Source: Solirubrobacteraceae bacterium (GTDB lineage Bacteria > Actinomycetota > Thermoleophilia > Solirubrobacterales > Solirubrobacteraceae). From it: a stretch of DNA of 47,090 nt. This document shows positions 18,473-26,317 of the stretch, piece after piece. The stretch covers positions 1-47,090 of the forward strand of contig JAJCYD010000025.1 of the NCBI GenBank assembly GCA_029263125.1, read 5' to 3'. A program made the position numbers and the translations under genes. The notes under the pieces were generated by a model, which was not told the origin of the DNA, did not search any database, and saw nothing but the letters and a program-made list of their open reading frames with translations. The stretch's first letter is position 1; each line of letters opens with the position of its first letter.

Positions 18473-19573
18473 ATGGCTCTCACCGATACCGAGAAGGCCG
18501 CCGACAAGGCCGCCAAGGCCCGTAACGAAGCCCTCAAGGGTGCGCTGACGCAGATCGAGCGCGAGTTCGGCAAGGGCACCGTGATGCGCATGGGCGACCC
18601 CGGTGCTCAGGTCAAGGTCAACGCGATCCCTACCGGGGCGCTGTCGCTGGATCTCGCGCTCGGGATCGGCGGCATGCCGCGCGGGCGGATCGTCGAGGTC
18701 TTCGGCCCGGAGTCCTCGGGCAAGACCACGCTCGTCTACCACGTCCTGGCCGAGGCCCAGCGGCTCGGCGGCGTCTGCGCCTTCATCGACGCCGAGCACG
18801 CGATGGACCCGCTCTACGCACAGAAGATCGGTCTCGACATCGACGAGCTGCTGGTCTCCCAGCCCGACTACGGCGAGCAGGCGCTGGAGGTCTGCGACAT
18901 GCTCGTGCGCTCGGGCGCCGTCGACGTCGTCGCGCTGGACTCCGTCGCCGCGCTGACGCCGCGCGCTGAGCTCGAGGGCCAGATGGGCGATCAGACCGTC
19001 GGCCTGCAGGCGCGGATGATGAGCCAGGCGATGCGCAAGCTCGCCGGCAACCTCAACCGCACGCAGACGCTGTGCCTGTTCACCAACCAGATCCGCGAGA
19101 AGATCGGCGTCATGTTCGGCTCGCCGGAGACGCAGCCAGGCGGGCGCGCGCTGAAGTTCTACTCCTCCCAGCGCCTGGACATCCGCCGCATCGAGACGCT
19201 CAAGGACGGCACCGAGGCGGTCGGCAACCGCGTACGCGTCAAGGTCGTCAAGAACAAGGTCGCGGCGCCGTTTCGCCAGGCCGAGTTCGACATCGAGTTC
19301 GGCAAGGGCATCTCGACGTCGGGCTGCCTGATCGATCTCGGCATCGAGCACAACATCGTCACGAAGTCCGGCTCGTTCTTCTCCTACGGCGAGGACCGTC
19401 TCGGCCAGGGCCGTGCGAACGCCAAGGGCTATCTCGACGAGCATCCCGAGATCGCTCGCGAGATCGAGTCCAAGGTCTACGCCGCGCTCGGCATCGGGCA
19501 GGACCTCGTGACGCCGATCGACCATGGCGAGTCGGCGCCGGTGCCCGAGGTGGCCGGCATCGCGGCGGCGTAG
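18473..19573 (+). CDS. recA: RecA recombinase
   Basis: A 366-residue RecA, the strand-exchange ATPase that also triggers LexA self-cleavage. Walker A GPESSGKT is at 78-85. Also seen are EHAMDPLYA, Walker [12 protein letters not shown], loop L2 [16 protein letters not shown] and the MAW-like [14 protein letters not shown] region. The C-terminal acidic domain is short. No intein or insertion is present. The ATG at 18473 is the first start that gives the family N-terminus; the frame is open further upstream only through the repeat region. An SOS box lies in the promoter. recX follows 12 nt after the stop. Confidence 0.98.
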   Translation: MALTDTEKAADKAAKARNEALKGALTQIEREFGKGTVMRMGDPGAQVKVNAIPTGALSLDLALGIGGMPRGRIVEVFGPESSGKTTLVYHVLAEAQRLGGVCAFIDAEHAMDPLYAQKIGLDIDELLVSQPDYGEQALEVCDMLVRSGAVDVVALDSVAALTPRAELEGQMGDQTVGLQARMMSQAMRKLAGNLNRTQTLCLFTNQIREKIGVMFGSPETQPGGRALKFYSSQRLDIRRIETLKDGTEAVGNRVRVKVVKNKVAAPFRQAEFDIEFGKGISTSGCLIDLGIEHNIVTKSGSFFSYGEDRLGQGRANAKGYLDEHPEIAREIESKVYAALGIGQDLVTPIDHGESAPVPEVAGIAAA

Positions 19574-19585
19574 CTCAGCGGTCTC

Positions 19586-20095
19586 GTGACCGTGCGCGAG
19601 ACGGGGGCCGTCGATGCGGACGGCGGCGTCCTGGGGGAGGAGGTCCGCCGCCAGCGCGCGCTGGACCTCGGCTACCGCTACCTCGGCAAGCGCGACCGCA
19701 CGCAGGCCGAGGTACGTCGCCACTTGGAGGCCAGGGAACTCGACAAGGCGTCGATCGACGACGCGATCGAGGCGCTCGTGCGGCAGGGGTACCTCGACGA
19801 CGCGCGCTACGCCTGCATGTTCGCCGAGGACCGCCGCAGGCTCGACGACTGGGGGCCCGAGCGCATCGAGCGCAGGCTGCTGGCGCTCGGCGTCGACGGC
19901 GAGCACGTGTCCGCGGCGCTGGCGGACCGCGACGGTGCGGGCGATCTGGACGCCGCGGTGGCGTTGCTGCGCCGCCGCCTCGGCGACGCGACCCCGGAGA
20001 ACGAGCGCGAGCGCGAGCGGGCGCTGCGGATGCTCGTGCGCAAGGGCTATGACCTGGAGCTCGCTTACGACGCGGTACGGGCACTGGCGCGCTGA
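19586..20095 (+). CDS. recX: RecX, regulator of RecA
   Basis: A 169-residue all-helical protein with the three-helix RecX repeats: RALDLGYRYLGKRDRTQAEV, IDDAIEALVRQGYLDDARYA and DLELAYDAVRAL at the end. The YLDDARYA motif is characteristic. RecX binds RecA filaments and limits their activity. The GTG start lies 12 nt after the recA stop, so the pair is probably co-transcribed and SOS-induced. Confidence 0.92.
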   Translation: MTVRETGAVDADGGVLGEEVRRQRALDLGYRYLGKRDRTQAEVRRHLEARELDKASIDDAIEALVRQGYLDDARYACMFAEDRRRLDDWGPERIERRLLALGVDGEHVSAALADRDGAGDLDAAVALLRRRLGDATPENERERERALRMLVRKGYDLELAYDAVRALAR

Positions 20096-20132
20096 CGCCC
20101 GCGGACGTCGGCGGCGATCGGCGGGGGCGGGC

Positions 20133-20138
20133 TACCCT
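20133..20138 (+). promoter_or_regulatory. -10 box (TACCCT) of miaB
   Basis: TACCCT, 10 nt before the ATG at 20149, in the 53-nt gap after recX. Confidence 0.45.
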
Positions 20139-20148
20139 TCCCCGACGC

Positions 20149-21471
20149 ATGAAGCGCTATCACGTCACGACGTTCGGCTGCCAGATGAACGAGCACGACT
20201 CCGAGCGCATGAAGGGCATGCTGGAGGCGCTCGGGTACGGCGAGGCGCCCGCGCCCGAAGAGGCCGACCTCATCCTCTTCAACACCTGCTCGATCCGCGA
20301 GAAGGCCGATAGTCGCTTCCTCGCGCACCTCGGGCACGCCAAGCGGTTGAAGCTCGAAGATCCCGAGCGGATCGTCGGCGTCGGCGGCTGCTGGGCGCAG
20401 TCGGTCAAGGACGAGGTCTTCGAGCGCTTCCCGTTCGTCGACGTCGCGTTCGGACCGGGCCAGGTCAACAAGCTCGCGGAGTTCCTGACCTCCGATTCGA
20501 TCAGCGCGCAGGGCTTCTTCGAGTTCGAGGGCTTCACGGGCCACCTCCCCGACAAGCGCGCGCGCGAGTTCCAGGCCTGGGTGCAGATCTCCGTCGGCTG
20601 CAACTGCAACTGCTCGTACTGCATCGTCCCCTCGACGCGCGGCCGGGAGGTGTCACGGCCGCACGGCGAGCTCGTCGAGGAGGTGCGCCGGCTCGCCGCC
20701 GACGGCGTGCGCGAGGTGACGCTGCTGGGCCAGAACGTCAACTCCTACGGACGCGATCTGCGCCCGCGGGCGACGTTCGCCGGGCTGCTGCGCGATCTCG
20801 ACACCATCGACGGCATCGACCGCATCCGCTACACGAGCCCGCATCCCAAGGACATGCGCGAGGACGTCATCCTCGCTCACGCCGAGCTGGCCGCGGTCTG
20901 CGAGCACATCCACCTGCCGCTGCAGGCGGGATCCTCGCGAATCCTCAAGGCGATGCGCCGTACCTACACGCGCGAGCGCTACCTCGAGCGTGTCGCGCTG
21001 ATCCGCGAGCACGTCCCGGACGTCGCGCTGACGACCGACATCATCGTCGGCTTCCCCGGCGAGACCGAAGCGGACTTCGCCCAGACGCTCGAGGTGTGCG
21101 AGGAGGTCGGCTACGACGGCGCGTTCACGTTCGTCTTCTCGCCGCGCCGCGGCACGCTCGCGGGCGAGATCACCGAGGGGCTTGTGGAGCACGAGGTGAA
21201 GGTGGCGCGGATGCAGCAGCTCGTCGAGGTCGTCCAGCGGCGCGCCGCCGAGGGCGCGCAGCGCTTCGTCGACCGTGAGCTCGACGTGCTCGTCGAGGGC
21301 ACGTCGCGCACCGACCCGTCGCGCCTGCGCGGGCGCTCGCGCCACAACAAGGCCGTGAACTTCTCCGGCCTGGCGTCGCCCGGCGAGATCGTTTCGGTGC
21401 ACATCACCGGCGCATCCAGCCAGACGCTGACCGGCGAGCTGTCGCTGCTCGCCGGCGTGTCGCCGCGCTGA
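20149..21471 (+). CDS. miaB: MiaB, tRNA-2-methylthio-N6-dimethylallyladenosine synthase
   Basis: A 440-residue methylthiotransferase that adds the 2-methylthio group to i6A37 of tRNA. The N-terminal UPF0004 domain has the cluster cysteines C11 (FGCQMNEHDS), C47 (NTCSIRE) and C81 (GGCWAQ). The radical-SAM motif is C151-x3-C155-x2-C158 in VGCNCNCSYCIVP, with an extra C153 inside it. TLLGQNVNSYG and the C-terminal TRAM domain (LDVLVEGTSR to VSVHITGAS) complete the family. Its partner MiaA is encoded about 3 kb downstream, separated by accessory DNA. Confidence 0.96.
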   Translation: MKRYHVTTFGCQMNEHDSERMKGMLEALGYGEAPAPEEADLILFNTCSIREKADSRFLAHLGHAKRLKLEDPERIVGVGGCWAQSVKDEVFERFPFVDVAFGPGQVNKLAEFLTSDSISAQGFFEFEGFTGHLPDKRAREFQAWVQISVGCNCNCSYCIVPSTRGREVSRPHGELVEEVRRLAADGVREVTLLGQNVNSYGRDLRPRATFAGLLRDLDTIDGIDRIRYTSPHPKDMREDVILAHAELAAVCEHIHLPLQAGSSRILKAMRRTYTRERYLERVALIREHVPDVALTTDIIVGFPGETEADFAQTLEVCEEVGYDGAFTFVFSPRRGTLAGEITEGLVEHEVKVARMQQLVEVVQRRAAEGAQRFVDRELDVLVEGTSRTDPSRLRGRSRHNKAVNFSGLASPGEIVSVHITGASSQTLTGELSLLAGVSPR

Positions 21472-22023
21472 GCACGGGCTCGCGCGCGGCCCGGCGTGAC
21501 GCGGCGGGCGTGCGATTGACGTTGTGAACGTCAGCCAGCGTGAAGCGCTGGGCGGCCATCTGCTCGCAAAGCGGGCCGGCTCGCGGCGCGCTACGGCGGC
21601 GGTGCTCCCAGGTCCGATACGGGGGGACTTCATCGCCAACGGGGTTAGTGCTCGGACAGGCCGTAAGCGAACACCCGCTCGCCGGCGACTGGCCGAGCTC
21701 ATTCGCCGCGAGACCCCATCTCCTGGCCGAGCCGCTTCGGCGACCGTGGTCCGCCCGCCGAGCGCGGGCCCGCGGCGGACACTAGGAGCAGACGCCGCTG
21801 TTCTGAGCGGTCGCCCGTGGCGCCTCGCGACAGGGCCGGCCATCAGGCGCCGCGGTCGCGGCCGCTGGGACGTCGGCGCCGGGGTCGCGCGCGACTCGAT
21901 CGCGCTGCAACTGGGAACCCTCCGAGGGTGGGCGCCCATTCCACGTCGCGACACGTCATGGTCTCGTTGCTCGCCAGCGACGTGGCACGGATCCTCCGCC
22001 GACCGCTGCGCGAACGCCTCGCG
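21472..22023. other. Region without recognisable gene after miaB
   Basis: About 550 nt. Open frames exist on both strands because of the high GC content, but none shows a recognisable domain, a -10 box near its start or a conserved motif. Together with the monooxygenase relic that follows, it looks like eroded accessory DNA. Confidence 0.5.
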
Positions 22024-22412
22024 ATGCACGGGCTCGAGCAGCACGAGGGAACCTCGATCCTCCGCGTTCCCGCGTCGTCGGCGCGCGGACGCTCGAGCTG
22101 CTGCGCGGCGTCGGCATCGCCGACGAGGTCGTGGCAGCCGGCCAGCCGGGGCCGATCGGCTTCCAAATCGTGCAGACGCTGTCCGACGACGCGTACGCGC
22201 CGGTCGGCGTCCAGCACAACCAGACGCTCGAGTTCAGCCCGACCGGCATGTGCCTGTGCGATCAGCAGCGGCTCGGGACGTTCGCCGAGCGCTACCGCCT
22301 GGCGCCGTCCGGCGCCTGCCTCGTGCGTCCCGACGGCCACGTCGCATGGCACGTAGCCGCCGTCGCCGCGGGCGACGTCGAGCGCGCGCCGTCGTCGATC
22401 CTCGGAGACTGA
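22024..22412 (+). pseudogene. Relic of an FAD-dependent aromatic monooxygenase
   Basis: A piece in one frame (GLEQHEGTSI, 22030-22059) resembles the end of the FAD Rossmann strand (VVEqheGtS). A frameshift then leads into RSRVVGARTLELLRGVGIAD, FSPTGMCLCDQQRL and finally YRLAPSGACLVRPDGHVAW before a stop at 22410. These are the N-terminal and extreme C-terminal signatures of FAD_binding_3 hydroxylases (the TfdB/PheA type). The roughly 300 residues normally between QQRL and the C-terminus are missing. So it has a frameshift and a large internal deletion; no activity is possible. Confidence 0.75.
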
Positions 22413-22480
22413 GACCAGTCGCGACGTCTCATGGTGCTTGCGTCAGGTGTGCCTCACGGCACCCGACGACGACGGGCTCG

Positions 22481-23272
22481 TCAGCGCTTGTCGAGCTGGC
22501 CGGCCTCGAACTTCGCGGCGATCTCCGCGCCGCCGGCCTTGCGCGTGACCGTCGCCGACAGCTCGGGCGCGAAGCCGCTGATCGTGGCGCCGAGCTTCAG
22601 CGTCATCGGGGCGACGTCGATCTCGCCCTTGTTGCGCTCGATCGCGCGCAGCGTCGCCTTGGCGACGTGCTCGGGCGACTTCGTGCCGGTGCCCTTCGGC
22701 AGGGTCACGCCGGCGTCCTCGAACATGCCGGCGTCGCGGATGAAGCCGGGGAAGATCGCCGAGACGCCGACGCCCGAGTCGTGCAGATCGGCGCGCAGCG
22801 CACCGGCGAACCCGCGAAGGCCGAACTTCGTCGCGCTGTAGATCGCCGTCCCGCCCGCAGGCGCTTTGCCCGACAGCGACGACATGAAGACGATGTGGCC
22901 CGACCCACGGGCGACCATCGCCGGCACAAGCGCGTGGGCGAGCATGATCGGCGCGCGCAGGTTGACGAGCAGCGCGCGGTCGATCTGCTCCTCGGTGAAG
23001 GACTCTAGGCGGCCCGACGCCGGCAGGCCGGCGTTCGCGACGAGGATGTCGACGTCGGCGTGCGCCGCGGCGAGCGCGCGCACCGAATCGGCGTCTGACA
23101 GGTCGGCCGCGGCGATCGTCGCGCCGAGCTCCGCCGCGAGCGACGCGAGCACGTCGGCGCGGCGTCCAGACAGCACGACGTTCGCGCCCGCGGCCCGCAG
23201 CGCGCGGGCGATCGCATGGCCGAGGCCGCCGGTGGCGCCGGTGACAAGCGCGGTCTTCCCCGAGACGTTCAC
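22481..23272 (-). CDS. Short-chain dehydrogenase/reductase
   Basis: A 263-residue classical SDR. Cofactor loop TGATGGLG (11-18), R37/R38 after the second strand (suggesting NADP preference), NAG at 80-82, and the catalytic Ser at 131-132 with Y145 and K149 (YSATK). The substrate is unknown; the closest look is to the broad DltE/FabG-like oxidoreductases. The ATG overlaps the stop of the FIST gene (ATGA), so the two form an operon, though no functional link between them is known to me. Confidence 0.9.
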   Translation of the reverse strand: MNVSGKTALVTGATGGLGHAIARALRAAGANVVLSGRRADVLASLAAELGATIAAADLSDADSVRALAAAHADVDILVANAGLPASGRLESFTEEQIDRALLVNLRAPIMLAHALVPAMVARGSGHIVFMSSLSGKAPAGGTAIYSATKFGLRGFAGALRADLHDSGVGVSAIFPGFIRDAGMFEDAGVTLPKGTGTKSPEHVAKATLRAIERNKGEIDVAPMTLKLGATISGFAPELSATVTRKAGGAEIAAKFEAGQLDKR

Positions 23273-24432
23273 GGGGCGAAGATTGCCACGGTTGCGGTGA
23301 AGCCGTGCATGAAGTTCTGACCGCCGACAGGGCCGATCTCGCCGGCGGCAAAGAATCCGGCGGTCGGGATCGCGCCGAGCTCGGCTTGCAGCGCCGCCGC
23401 ATCATGGTTCGCCACGTCGAACATCCCTCGCCCGCGGCCGTTGCAGGTGAACATCAGCGCGCCCGCAGGGGCGTCGGTGCCAAGCGCCTCACGGCGCAGC
23501 CCGAGGGCGTCGTGCAGATCGCGGTCGGCGGAGGCGGCGTCGCGGGCATGTACGCGCACGACCTGGCCCGCCTCGATCGGCGCGCCGACGGAGATCGTGC
23601 CCGACTCGGGGTCGCCGCCGAGCACCGTGCGCACGAGGAAGTCGCCGTGCAGATAGTCCGGTCGCCCGCGCTCGACGACGATCCCCAGCAGCATCCCCTC
23701 GGCGAGGATCTGGCGCTCCTGCTCGTCGAGCTCCTCGATCACCGTCCGCAGCGCGGCCAGCGCGGGACGCCCCGCGAGCTCTTGGATGACGTGACCTTCG
23801 CCTGCGGTGATCGTCAGCTCGGGGCCGATCGGCGTGGCGCCCTGCGACACGCACGGCAGCAACTCGACGTCGTCGAAGCGCACCCCGACGGCACCGCCTG
23901 AGACGACCTCGTCGCCGAAGAACAGCGCCGCCTGTCCGCGCAGCGTCCGAGCGCTGGACACGCCTCCGAGGATCGGCACGCCGGGACAGGCCCCGTGCAG
24001 ATTGGCGAGCACCGCGTCGGTGGGAAAGGAGTAGGGGTCGGGCAGCAGGATCGCGCCGCCGGCGCCGCTGAGATCGGGTAGGCCGTGGATGGCGACCTCG
24101 TCCTGCACCTGCTGCACCTCGGCGTGGAAGGCCGTCGCCACGCCGCCGTCGAAGGACGCGGCCCACACCGCGACGGCGGTCGAGCCCTCGATCTCCCGCC
24201 CGTCGCCGACGATGCCCGACGCGCCGCAGCCGATCAGGACCTCGGGAGCGAGTACTGAGTGAATCGCCGCGAGCGTCGTCTCGGGTGCGGCGAGGTGCGT
24301 TCCCGACGCGAACACCACGGCCAGGTCGACGTCGCCCCCGTTCAGTGCGGCGGCGGCATCGACAGCGGCCTCCAGCGCTGCCGCCGGAGGATCGGAGGCG
24401 GTCGAGAACCCGCACGCGATGCGCACCGTCAT
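23269..24432 (-). CDS. FIST domain protein (FIST N and C)
   Basis: A 387-residue protein with the FIST sensory fold. The N-terminal half contains DLAVVFASGTHL and LIGCGASGIVGDGREIEG, then GVPILGGVSSART. The C-terminal half ends with MFTCNGRGRGMF, FFAAGEIGPVGG and NFMHGFTATVAIF. FIST domains are proposed to bind small ligands such as amino acids and are often linked to signal transduction; this one has no attached output domain. Start choice: ATG 24432 with TATGGT 10 nt before it; ATG 24447 (MVKRYMTV) is the alternative. Confidence 0.88.
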   Translation of the reverse strand: MTVRIACGFSTASDPPAAALEAAVDAAAALNGGDVDLAVVFASGTHLAAPETTLAAIHSVLAPEVLIGCGASGIVGDGREIEGSTAVAVWAASFDGGVATAFHAEVQQVQDEVAIHGLPDLSGAGGAILLPDPYSFPTDAVLANLHGACPGVPILGGVSSARTLRGQAALFFGDEVVSGGAVGVRFDDVELLPCVSQGATPIGPELTITAGEGHVIQELAGRPALAALRTVIEELDEQERQILAEGMLLGIVVERGRPDYLHGDFLVRTVLGGDPESGTISVGAPIEAGQVVRVHARDAASADRDLHDALGLRREALGTDAPAGALMFTCNGRGRGMFDVANHDAAALQAELGAIPTAGFFAAGEIGPVGGQNFMHGFTATVAIFAP

Positions 24433-24442
24433 GTACCGCTTG

Positions 24443-24448
24443 ACCATA
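24443..24448 (-). promoter_or_regulatory. -10 box (TATGGT) of the FIST-SDR operon
   Basis: Minus-strand TATGGT, 10 nt before the ATG at 24432. It overlaps the alternative ATG at 24447, which would be lost from the transcript if this is the real -10. Confidence 0.35.
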
Positions 24449-24478
24449 GCGGCCGACACGTCTCCGGCTTGCGCTGCG

Positions 24479-24529
24479 GGGGGTGTGCTGTTCTGTGAAC
24501 GCATAGGTGTCTCAGGACGGCACACCCCC
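24479..24529. repeat. 10-bp inverted repeat between FIST gene and miaA
   Basis: GGGGGTGTGC (24479-24488) and GCACACCCCC (24520-24529) are perfect inverted copies with a 31-nt spacer. The spacer holds a smaller dyad, GTTC-TGT-GAAC (24490-24500). It lies in the divergent promoter region and ends 15 nt before the miaA -10 box, so it may be an operator or an RNA hairpin. Confidence 0.6.
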
Positions 24530-24544
24530 GACGGCCGGTCGCCC

Positions 24545-24550
24545 CATACT
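24545..24550 (+). promoter_or_regulatory. -10 box (CATACT) of miaA
   Basis: CATACT, 7 nt before the GTG at 24558; it supports that start over the longer open frame from 24507. Confidence 0.4.
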
Positions 24551-24557
24551 TGGCTCC

Positions 24558-25463
24558 GTGCCCGCCGCCGGAGTGCTAGCGCTGTTCGGCCCGACCGCCG
24601 TCGGCAAGACCGACGTGGCGATCACGCTCGCCGAGCGCATGCGCGCGCGCGGCGAGCGGCCGGTCGCCGTGTCCGCCGACGCGCTACAGGTCTACGTCGG
24701 GATGGAGACGCTCACCGGTACACCCGGCGCGGAGCAGCGAGCGCGGCTGGAGCACCGGCTGATCGGCATTCGCCCGCTGGACGCGCGTTTCAGCGTCGCC
24801 GAGTACGCCGACCTGGCTCACGGCGAGATCGACGGGCTGCTCGCCGCGGGCGCCGCGCCGATCGTCGTCGGGGGCACGGGCTTGTACCTGCGCGCCGCGC
24901 TCGCCGAGCTGGCCCTGCGCCCGCCGCCCCGGCCGGGGGTGCGCGAGCGCTGGGAGGCGGAGCTGCTCGCGCGCGGGCCCGAGGCGCTGCACGAACAGCT
25001 CGCGCGTGACGCACCGTGGGCCGCCCGGACGATCGACCCGCACGACCGCCACCGCATCGTGCGCTCGCTGGAGCTGCTCGAACAGGGTGCGCTGATTCCG
25101 CCGCCCGGCCCCAACCGGCTGTGGACGACCGACACCCGCCATCCCACGCGCCTGGTCGGGCTGATCCGAGGCCGTGACGAGCTCTACGCGCGCATCGACG
25201 CGCGCGTGGATGCGATGGTCGCTGCGGGCGCGATCGACGAGGTTCGGCGCGCGGACGCGTCCGGCGCGTCGCCTACCGCACGCGTCGCGCTGGGCTTCGA
25301 GGAGTTGCTGCGCGGGGACATCGAGGCAATGAAGCAGCGCACCCGCCGCTACGCGCGCCGCCAGCTCACGTGGATGCGCAAGCTGCCGGATGTCGAGCTG
25401 GTCGACATCGCCGGGCGCGAGCCGGAGGAGATCGCGGCCGACATAGACTCGCCTCCGGCATGA
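24558..25463 (+). CDS. miaA: MiaA, tRNA dimethylallyltransferase
   Basis: A 301-residue enzyme that prenylates A37 of tRNAs, giving the substrate of MiaB. P-loop GPTAVGKT (11-18), the SADALQVYVGMETLTGTP segment, the GGTGLYLRA motif and the C-terminal RRYARRQLTWMRKL are all typical. The GTG at 24558 gives the canonical start (VLALFGPTAVGKT). Its stop overlaps the dapF start (ATGA). Together with dapF and dapL it forms a tightly coupled three-gene unit. Confidence 0.95.
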   Translation: MPAAGVLALFGPTAVGKTDVAITLAERMRARGERPVAVSADALQVYVGMETLTGTPGAEQRARLEHRLIGIRPLDARFSVAEYADLAHGEIDGLLAAGAAPIVVGGTGLYLRAALAELALRPPPRPGVRERWEAELLARGPEALHEQLARDAPWAARTIDPHDRHRIVRSLELLEQGALIPPPGPNRLWTTDTRHPTRLVGLIRGRDELYARIDARVDAMVAAGAIDEVRRADASGASPTARVALGFEELLRGDIEAMKQRTRRYARRQLTWMRKLPDVELVDIAGREPEEIAADIDSPPA

Positions 25464-26317
25464 CCGCCATCGCATTCGAGAAGTGGCAGGCGCTCGGCAA
25501 CGACTACCTCATCGTCGAGGAGCGCGTCCTGCCGTTCGCGCTCACCCCGGCGCGCATCGCGCGCGTCTGCGACCCGCATCTGGGGATCGGCTCGGACGGG
25601 ATCCTGCTGCTCTGCGAGCCCACCGCAGAGGGGTTCGTCGCGCGGCTGCGGATCTTCAATCCCGACGGCTCGGAGGCCGAGCTGTCGGGCAACGGCGCCC
25701 GCGAGGCGGTCATGTACCTGCGTGCAAGCGGCTGGACGGACGCCGAGCGCTTCTCGATTCAGACCGTCGCCGGGGAGATCCGCCCGCACATCACCGGGCC
25801 CGAGACCTGCACGCTGGACATGGGCCGCGCGCGCATCGCGTCGGCGGACTTCCCATCGGGCGGCGACGACGGCGCCGGCGTCCTGGAGGCGGGCGGGCGC
25901 ACGTGGCGCTTTCAGCACGTCCAGGTCGGCAATCCGCAATGCGCGATCCACGCGCCCGGTGTCGACGAGCTCGACGCCCTGGACCTGCCCGAGATCGGCG
26001 GCGCGATCGAGCATCACGAGCTGTTTCCCAACCGCACGAACGTGTCGTGGTTCGGCGAGCTCTCGCCGGGCGTCATCCGCGCGCGCATCTTCGAGCGAGG
26101 TGTCGGCGAGACGATGTCCTCGGGGACCGGCGCCAGTGGCGCGGCGATCGCCTACGTGCTGGGCGGCGGCGACTCGCCCGTCACCGTACGCCTGGACGGC
26201 GGCGAGCTCGTCATCGACGTGCAGGAGGATCTGCACTACACCCTCAGCGGCTGGGCGGTCCCCGTGTACCGGGGCGAGCTCGCCGAGCACTTTCGCAACG
26301 AACTGGAGAGCCTGTGA
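25460..26317 (+). CDS. dapF: DapF-family protein lacking both catalytic cysteines
   Basis: A 285-residue member of the diaminopimelate epimerase fold. Substrate-binding features remain: LGNDYLIVE, GIGSDGIL, FNPDGSEAELSGNG, VGNPQ and FERGVGET. Canonical DapF inverts LL-DAP to meso-DAP with two cysteines, one in GNGxRC and one in ETxxCGTGA. Here these positions are Glu82 (GNGAREAV) and Ser221 (ETMSSGTGA), read directly from codons GAG and TCG. The usual GNPH is GNPQ. The frame is intact with normal codon use, so this is not a pseudogene. Either a Glu/Ser pair does the chemistry (the related PhzF uses a Glu), or the protein has another role, or the cell keeps LL-DAP. It is coupled to miaA and dapL by 4-nt overlaps. 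Confidence 0.85.
   Translation: MTAIAFEKWQALGNDYLIVEERVLPFALTPARIARVCDPHLGIGSDGILLLCEPTAEGFVARLRIFNPDGSEAELSGNGAREAVMYLRASGWTDAERFSIQTVAGEIRPHITGPETCTLDMGRARIASADFPSGGDDGAGVLEAGGRTWRFQHVQVGNPQCAIHAPGVDELDALDLPEIGGAIEHHELFPNRTNVSWFGELSPGVIRARIFERGVGETMSSGTGASGAAIAYVLGGGDSPVTVRLDGGELVIDVQEDLHYTLSGWAVPVYRGELAEHFRNELESL

Noticed and set aside
16244-19906. A 1220-codon open frame antisense to cinA, recA and the RodZ-like gene
   Set aside because: High GC suppresses stop codons; the translation is low-complexity and the opposite strand holds well-conserved genes.
21524-23008. A 494-codon plus-strand frame after miaB
   Set aside because: It runs through the monooxygenase relic in the wrong frame and antisense to the SDR gene; no domain character.
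25460-26317. dapF as a pseudogene
   Set aside because: Despite the missing cysteines, the frame is complete, motifs are otherwise conserved and coupling to its neighbours is intact.
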